From Chara braunii (lineage: Eukaryota > Streptophyta > Charophyceae > Charales > Characeae), in the NCBI GenBank assembly GCA_003427395.1, contig BFEA01000025.1, positions 1,755,980-1,777,973 of the forward strand: DNA of 21,994 bases. The letters run 5' to 3'. Every line of letters starts with the position of its first letter. Position 1 is the stretch's first letter. Both the position numbers and the translations under genes were made by a program. The notes beneath the pieces were generated by a model. That model saw only the letters and a program-made list of their open reading frames with translations, searched no databases and was not told the DNA's origin. This document shows positions 16,263 to 21,994 of this stretch, in pieces.

Positions 16263-17237
16263 CTTTTTTTCTACGCACCGGTCCAAGAAGTGTCAGTCCA
16301 CATGGTCATACGCCTTTTCGAAATCAATAAATAGGATGGCTGCGTCCAGTCCTCGTTGGCGTGCGTACTTTACGGTTTCATTCACTAGCAAAATATTGTT
16401 TTGAATATTGCGTTATGGCATGAACCCAGTTTGATCAATGTGGATGATGTGGCCCATATAGGGAAGGAGCCTATTGCACAGTGCTTTAGACACCATCTTA
16501 TAGGGAATCGGGAGGAGTGTGATGGGCTGATAGTTTCTTATCTCTGCTCAATCTCCCTTCTTGCATAACAAGGTGGTGACTCCTTGCCCCATGAGGCCAC
16601 CAAATCTGCCCTCTAGCTGCACTGTGTGAATGTAGTCCATAAAATCGCAATGGAGCGGCCAAAAGTGCAGCCAAAATTCTTTGAAGAATGCATCTAGTCC
16701 TTGTGTTTTTTCATCCTCCATTGTCGCCAGAGCTTCGAGAACCTCCTGGGATGTCATTGGGGCCTCGAGTGGTTCTTTCTGTTGTTGGGACAGAAGGGAC
16801 GACATATGTTGCAACAACATACCTCTTGCATTCTCCAATTTCTCCCCTTCCCACTGTGCATTTTCTAAAGTGAACAGTTTTTGATAGTATTGTGTTGCTT
16901 AGTCCACAATCCATAGGGGTTGGTGGCATCTGGCATTCGTGAATTGAAAGGATGTTTTTTTTTAATGTTGGTACCAGGTTTTGCCTTACCCTGTTTTTCT
17001 GGCCTTTTGGAAGAATGTCTTGGCCATGGTACTGTCGGTGTCCGCCCTTCTGATTCTGGCTTGTATTCTCCAGGTTTCAGAGCGTCTGTCTAAGTACACT
17101 TGGAGGTGATCCCTCGCTTCTTGGAGTTGGGTGAATGTGGAAGTCTCGAAGGGATGTTCCAACATTCTTTAATCCGTTGGTTGTAGTGTGCGCAGCAGCT
17201 TATCTGTCGTTGTTTTTCGCTGCCTTGCATCTTTTCT
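16263..17237 (-). pseudogene. LINE, endonuclease-RT linker and 5' half of RT (motifs 0 to A)
   Basis: In minus sense: QRIKECWNIPS, then (frame slip) LQEARDHLQVYLDRRSETWR and STMAKTFFQKARKTG (the usual FF..A linker), YYQKLFTLENAQWEGEK, MTSQEVLEALATMEDEKTQG, GLMGQGVTTLLCKKGD, then EIRNYQPITLLPIPYKMVSK, IDQTGFMP, and AAILFIDFEKAYDHVD (motif A with its catalytic Asp). Stops interrupt it: TGA at 16545-16547, TAA at 16413-16415, and TGA at 16293-16295 where Trp is expected. A poly-T at about 16953-16961 adds another break. The frame ends ...RCVEKK at an AGAAAAAA tract, where it meets the plus-strand half tail to tail. Confidence 0.88.
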
Positions 17238-17272
17238 TGTTAAAGACCCAAGGGAGGGTCAAAGACCACTCT

Positions 17273-17443
17273 CTGCGCATGGATGTAAGGGACACTGGAC
17301 CCGGTTTCCAGCAAGTGCAGCTCCTCGCAAATAGATCGGAACCATCGAACATCGCTGGTCTCTACCTCCTAGGGCTCGTACACCCAAGCGGCAAAGATGT
17401 CAGTTGGCAAGATTATTATATTATAATTATTAAAAAAAAAAAA
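17273..17443 (+). mobile_element. SINE-like retroposon family F, copy 3
   Basis: AGGGACACTGGACCCGGTTT, then CCAGCAAGTGCAGCTCC and AATAGAT, and a 3' A12 (17432-17443). CACTCT stands on both sides (17267-17272 and 17444-17449), a possible short target duplication. It lies just upstream of the LINE (minus sense). Family F could be mobilised by LINEs like the one next to it, but I see no shared 3' end. Confidence 0.65.
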
Positions 17444-17444
17444 C

Positions 17445-17640
17445 ACTCTGACGAAATAAACAGCTGCCGAACTGGAATGGACACGCACAAGCGAAATAGA
17501 TCTGTTGGGCCTTTTTCTTTTCTTCCTTTTCCCATCGGACACCACAGCCAGTCCCTGTAGTTATGACACCCGGCTTGACAGCAATGTCACGGTATTTTCA
17601 TTGCCTTTCCGAACTTGGCGGCTGTTTTCTTTGCCCACGT
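17445..17640. repeat. Dispersed repeat R4, copy b
   Basis: It matches 15000-15200 in CCTGTAGTTATGACACCC and TTTTCATTGCCTTTCCGA, and more loosely in the preceding GCTGCCGAACTGGA segment. This copy lacks the inverted-repeat end of copy a. Confidence 0.5.
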
Positions 17641-18159
17641 GTGTTTTTTTTGCCCACTTGAAGTGCCATAAATGTACTTGCCCCTTTCTCTTAGAATAGG
17701 ATGATTTGAAGACTTGTACTCGATTAACCTTGAATTTTTGCTTTCCGCAAATTTTTCCGTCGTCTCGATTTGGTTTTCGTGCCTCAGCAACAGTGTGTGT
17801 TTGAACTTTGGGTATGCCAATGCGCGAAAGTGCATATCAGGAATAGAGTGCCACTCATGTTGTCCCTTTTTTTTTTTTTTTTTTTGAAAACGACCCACTG
17901 CCTGCCCAAGGCTCTTCTCTTACTAGCAAAACCAGATCCGACAAAATGCTCAACCGGCTTCCCATTAAGGCTGGAAGAGCTCTGGCCCTTGCTCTGACGA
18001 CACAGATCCCCTAATCATCTCTCGTAGCTGAATGACCGAAAGGAGACATAGATTACTCCCCCATAGGAGAAGCATTACCCTCCTGGCATTCTTTCATCCA
18101 CTGAGCATTTCCATTCAATTTTGAAAACCACATACCCAAATCGCTTATCGTCCTTTTTT

Positions 18160-18196
<37 letters not shown>

Positions 18197-18263
18197 GAAT
18201 ACGTGCAGTGGCCCTAAAAAAAGGGCCTCTACTCACCACATGCACAGAAGACAAAACATATGG

Positions 18264-18264
<1 letters not shown>
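17641..18264. other. Stretch with several poly-T tracts and no gene
   Basis: T19 (17867-17885) and T7-C-T33 (18154-18194) are probably minus-strand poly-A tails of retroposons, but I could not pair target duplications. A small hairpin GGCCCT/AGGGCC lies near 18211-18227. Lys- or Phe-rich frames across these runs are artefacts. Confidence 0.5.
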
Positions 18265-18295
<31 letters not shown>

Positions 18296-18650
18296 CCAGG
18301 CTGTTGTAGAGGTTGCCTACTAGGCATATCACAGCCCTGCCAGCACCTGACCATTTCATCATCCCGATGTATTGTCTAACTGGTCCCCGATGAGACACCC
18401 TCCCAACCTTACTTGTCATCACGATCCCCAGCGCATCCCTACTGCAGAGGTCCTACCTGAGTATACCCAGTATCATCACCCATTCTAGTGATCTTTTGAC
18501 CGGACAACGGTTATAGGCATCCCAAGGCTAAGCAGGTTCTCACCTCCCTCCCCAGCCCTGATTGAAGCACTACGAACGGGGTACAATGTGGCCGGGCACT
18601 TCGAGCGCTAGGGGTAAGCATGCCACTACAAGTCCCATGGGCGAACCCTT
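18265..18650 (-). mobile_element. Poly-A retroposon family R3, copy b (minus strand)
   Basis: The T31 at 18265-18295 is its minus-strand tail. The body aligns with copy a (12551-12930), including ATGAGAC..CCTCCCA, AGCGCATCCCTAC and TCCTACCTGAGT. On the minus strand it contains ACTAGAATGGGTGA, which resembles the internal control part of 5S rRNA (ACTAGGATGGGTGA). Copy a does not keep this motif well, so a 5S origin is only a possibility. Confidence 0.65.
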
Positions 18651-18733
18651 AGTTTTTCCTGGTTTTCTAGAGAGATCCTAGCCTTATCATCATCAGATCC
18701 CTCTGGTTATTCTTTGAGTTCTTGCGCAGGTTA

Positions 18734-19008
<275 letters not shown>

Positions 19009-19054
19009 TTGTGAACCCCATCAGATGCAAGAAGTCATCTTCTACTGCTCAGAA

Positions 19055-19234
19055 AAATTTGGGACACGCAGCAGTCCCCCTGGACCTACTACCCACCTCC
19101 CAATTTTATGGCCTCCGGCAGGATCCTCCTTTCCACCCCCTCTTAAATTCGGGACAAGCAGCGGTCCCCCTGGACCTACTACCCACCTCCCAATTTTATG
19201 GCCTCCGGAAGGATCCTCCTTTCCACCCCCTCAG
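19055..19234. repeat. Tandem duplication of a 90-bp unit
   Basis: 19055-19144 and 19145-19234 are nearly identical (GGGACA.GCAGC.GTCCCCCT, GGACCTACTACCCACCTCCC, AATTTTATGGCCTCCGG.AG, GATCCTCCTTTCCACCCCCT). The period is exactly 90, a multiple of 3, so the overlapping frame also repeats (LPILWPP.GSSFPPP), but no gene is evident. Confidence 0.92.
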
Positions 19235-20013
19235 GCGATGGGGTTGGAGGACGGAACCGGCATAATGATTGCACTTCCCTCTCTGGCCCACCCCCTAACC
19301 ACCCTACATGGACCCGTCCACCCTCACTCAATATGAATTTTGGGCTCAGTGAACTAAATGTAATTTTCTCATGAAATCCCATCAAAGGGCCTAGTATTCC
19401 CATTTTGTCAGTGTCGCTCGTTTTCAGTGCCGCTCTTTTTCAGTGCCGCTCTTCTTGTTTTGGGGTGGTTCGCCTGACATGCTTCCATCACCTTTTGTTT
19501 TTCCACCTTGAATCTTTTTTTTTTTTTTTTTTTTTTTGACTCTCATTTTCGCACACTTGCAGTTCGGATCCTTGTTGCTCTTTGTGTTCGCTTCTTGCAC
19601 CCTTAACTTTCCCACATTCTTCATCATCCGGTCTTCTCTGCAGATCTTCCACTGTTTTCGTCCTCCCGCCACTTCCTCTTTTTTTTCGTTCTTCTTTTTT
19701 GCCACTCCCTCTGCAAACTTTCTTCCCACCATCCCCCTTTTTTGTATGATTGGTCCATCGACCATGCTTTAGTGGATCGTCGAGTGGAGTGTGGCTGCGG
19801 CTCAGTCATGCAGGGTATCCAAACCTCATACTCTTCCTTCTCCTTCTTCTCCACCCGCCTTGCATGCACGCATTCTCCCCCTGTTGCACAACTATAATTC
19901 CCGCAAGTGCGGCTCTGTCATTCTCGCTATCACAATCGTCAGAAGACAGCCGAATCGGGAGATTGGCTAGATCATGGCGGTTTGACTGGTGGGTTGAAAA
20001 GCCCCGACGCTGT
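19235..20013. other. Stretch without gene; short tandem repeat and poly-T
   Basis: Three copies of TCAGTG(T/C)CGCTC lie at 19408-19457, then a T23 run (19515-19537), then CT-rich DNA. Frames are short and low-complexity. Confidence 0.5.
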
Positions 20014-20039
20014 GACAGTGTGGCATACTGCGTAGCCAC

Positions 20040-20229
20040 ACGGGCCCTACAGGGCCCGTCCCGGACATTCAGCCTAAAAGCCTAAAACATAGGGCTTACA
20101 GGCCCCGTTCATTTCAGCCTGGATGCTGAAAAACGAGGGCCTGCAGGCCCTACCTCGTTTCAGCCTATTTCTGGGTCTTTTCAGACCCAGAGTTTTCAGC
20201 CTGAAACGGAGGGCCATTTTCAGGCCCTC
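20040..20229. repeat. Cluster of six perfect hairpins in U3 of the solo LTR
   Basis: ACGGGCCC 20040-20047 pairs with 20052-20059. TTTCAGC 20112-20118 pairs with 20125-20131. The 16-bp palindrome 20136-20151 (AGGGCCTGCAGGCCCT) sits inside an outer AAACGAGG/CCTCGTTT stem (20131-20138, 20153-20160). CTGGGTCT 20171-20178 pairs with 20183-20190. TTTCAG/CTGAAA lies near 20194-20206. GAGGGCC 20209-20215 pairs with 20223-20229. All arms are perfect. Confidence 0.9.
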
Positions 20230-20471
20230 ATTGTTTCGACCTGCTCCTAAGACTCAGGCATGGAAACAGGGATGCGGAACAGGCCCAAAATAGCCTGTTC
20301 CTCACGTNCTCGAGCAGGAGCTGCAGCTGCAGCCCCTGCCTCCCTTCGGCAGGCTCAAGAGGCACACCCGTAGTACATAGGAGGTTCCCATGCACTTCAC
20401 GGGTAGGTAGNGTCAGTAGGCGGAGGTAGTCTTCAGGGATTCGGCCGCAGCACTCAGGAGGAGCGCTGCAA

Positions 20472-20566
20472 TAGTCTTCAGCGCTAGGCAGTAGTGGTAG
20501 CGCTAGCTGTAGTCTTCGGCGCTGGGCGCCATAGCTGTAGCTGTAGTCTTCAGCGCTGGGCGCTGG
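20472..20566 (+). repeat. Short tandem motif in the solo LTR
   Basis: TAGTCTTC(A/G)GCGCT(A/G)GGC occurs three times (20472, 20510, 20544) with variable spacing. LTR A has related AGCGC-rich DNA at the same place (about 1430-1500). It could be a U3 enhancer-like repeat. Confidence 0.6.
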
Positions 20567-21160
20567 TAGGTAGTAGATCGTAGAGTGGGAGAGAGACTGG
20601 CGGAGGCTAGTGTTACTTACCTGTGGCGCCATCGCTCCAGCTCCATCTTCGTGGTACCTGCATCAAGGCGCCAACTTCACAGGTTAGTACTGGACACAGA
20701 GAGAGAGAGAGTTCTTCTTCTTCCTCTTNTAAGTCCACCTTCTCTTCTCACCCTCTCGCCACCTGACTTCTCAGACTATGACAAAGAGAGACAGAGTTGT
20801 GACTTGAGACTTGACGACATTGGATCCAGACTTGACATTTGGGATTCAGACAGTTCGACGAGGGACTATTTTGGCTTGTGCCGAAGACTTGGTGTTGACG
20901 ACATTCCCATCTTCCCCCTCCTCTTCGTCTATCCCCTTCCTCCTCGTCTGTGCATGTTCTGGGCTGACGCTGTCTTCCTGTGTGAAGCGCCAGACCCATT
21001 CACACTATGAAACGATGATGATGATGTATGTTCAGGGCTGCATTACAACATTGATTGTTCGGATCACTGGTATCTAAGTCTTCCGCNGTGCTATCTTATA
21101 CCTTGTATTGAAAGGTCGGTTCTTGTTCTGGTCTGCACCTATACGGTATGCAACAGACAG

Positions 21161-21480
21161 ACTACATGGAATTGCATGAACCAGGCATGCGGGTCGGGCC
21201 ATGCGGGAGGACGATTACCAAGGGGTTCAGCTTGCACGTGGCGAGGAACTGTTAGCTCATGCCGGGACCATTGGAGGTGTTTCGGACAATCGGCGCTGTG
21301 GTTTCTTTAACTTTCTTATGGTAGAGCGAGGTAATTTGTTCTTTCTAAAACCTGCTGGATGCAATAGAGTTTCATGGTACATTGTCTTTTCTGTTATGAA
21401 CCGATGTGATTATTTTATGTTTCTTTGGTGATAGCTGTAATATATTGTTATTCAGTTATTACAAGTGGACCTGCCGCAGC
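21161..21480. other. Stretch with no recognisable feature
   Basis: Only short frames are present. AT content rises towards 21300-21470. No motif, repeat or element edge was recognised. Confidence 0.4.
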
Positions 21481-21483
21481 GAT

Positions 21484-21517
21484 GGGGAAGGGGGGGGGCT
21501 GGGGGGGGAGGGGGGGT
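21484..21517 (+). repeat. G-rich tract with quadruplex-forming pattern
   Basis: At least four runs of four or more G are separated by one or two bases (GGGGAAG9, CT, G8, A, G6-7). The pattern fits intramolecular G-quadruplex rules. It is followed by purine-rich and then CT-rich DNA. Confidence 0.7.
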
Positions 21518-21710
21518 TGGCAAAAGAGGGCAAAGAGAAGGTGGTGGAGGAGGGTGAGAGGAAGCAGGAGGCGGGAGAAAGAGTGCGAACGTGACTCACC
21601 GGTCTCCCGCCCTCTCAGTCCTTCCCGCCCCTCTCTTCCCCCTCTACTTCCTCCCGCCCGCCTTGCCCCGACTCCCCACCCGCCGACAGGCCGATCTTTT
21701 TTTTATCCCT

Positions 21711-21994
<284 letters not shown>

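Larger units (their letters stand above)
20014..21160. mobile_element. Solo LTR of the element A family, with 5-bp target duplication
   Basis: 20019-21155 begins TGTGGCATACTGCG and ends GGTATGCAACA. It is flanked by GACAG at 20014-20018 and 21156-21160. It matches LTR A at the start (GCCACACGGG.CCTAC.GG), in the middle (CTCTTCGTCT, GGGCTGA) and at the end. No polypurine tract precedes it, and no primer site or gag follows within the duplication, so recombination between two LTRs probably removed the internal part. It holds single N bases at 20308, 20411, 20729 and 21087. Length is 1137 bp against about 1050 for LTR A. The short direct repeat could be chance, but it coincides with TG/CA ends. 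Confidence 0.78.

Noticed and set aside
15472-17237. Twin priming as the explanation for the two LINE halves
   Set aside because: Twin priming gives an inverted 5' part followed by the forward 3' part, with 5' ends facing. Here the 3' ends face each other.
18075-18422. Lys-rich minus-strand frame over the poly-T tracts
   Set aside because: The frame is held open by homopolymer A and T runs and has no real coding signal.
21068-21080. TGGTATCTAAGTC as a primer binding site following a 5' LTR
   Set aside because: It resembles the iMet site, but the LTR similarity and the GACAG duplication place it inside the solo LTR. No gag follows.

Overview
The window is a transposon graveyard from a large, repeat-rich eukaryotic genome. 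I see no intact host protein gene. A green-plant lineage (streptophyte alga, bryophyte or land plant) fits best. The evidence is a Ty3/gypsy chromovirus with a chromodomain, an iMet-type primer binding site, a plastid-type rpoB fragment, degenerate TTTAGGG-like sequence, and a U6 snRNA copy. A charophyte such as Chara is my best guess, with low confidence. Scattered N bases show that this is draft assembly.

Left part (1-10.2 kb): nested LTR retrotransposons. Element A (+) contributes the end of its integrase and chromodomain reading frame (3-1058), a polypurine tract and a 3' LTR (1081 to about 2130). It was inserted into the reverse transcriptase region of an older minus-strand Ty3/gypsy element B. 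B reads right to left: LTR (about 10208 to 9293), primer binding site (9292-9280), gag (9171 to about 7850), protease (7844 to about 7215), then the pre-RT linker and RT start (3223 to 2131). B is broken by stops and frameshifts. Between its protease and its pre-RT linker lies a block of about 3.9 kb without recognisable genes (about 3230-7160). This block is built of several families of degenerate tandem repeats and pyrimidine-rich DNA, and probably a further insertion.

Middle (10.2-15.4 kb): short non-autonomous elements. There is a MITE with TTAA target duplications and a 240-bp foldback relative. A U6 snRNA retrocopy ends in a 20-A tail. A SINE-like family ends in poly-A, and another family starts with poly-T on this strand. 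There is also a foldback element made of two hairpin units, a tRNA-derived SINE on the minus strand, a 27-C run, and a 65-bp retroposon with a perfect 15-bp target duplication.

Right part (15.4-22 kb): a dead LINE. The 5' half of its RT region lies on the minus strand (about 17237-16263) and its 3' half on the plus strand (15472-16262), as if the 3' half had been inverted in place. The plus half carries a second TTAA MITE. Then follow more poly-A or poly-T repeats, a plastid-like rpoB fragment between direct repeats, a 90-bp tandem duplication, a solo LTR of the element A family (20019-21155, flanked by GACAG), G-rich DNA and microsatellites ending in (AG)44.

The most unusual signal is structural. 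The LTRs of two different element families begin with clusters of perfect short hairpins. In the A-family LTRs the first hairpin sits at the same place in both copies and shows a paired (compensatory) base change.
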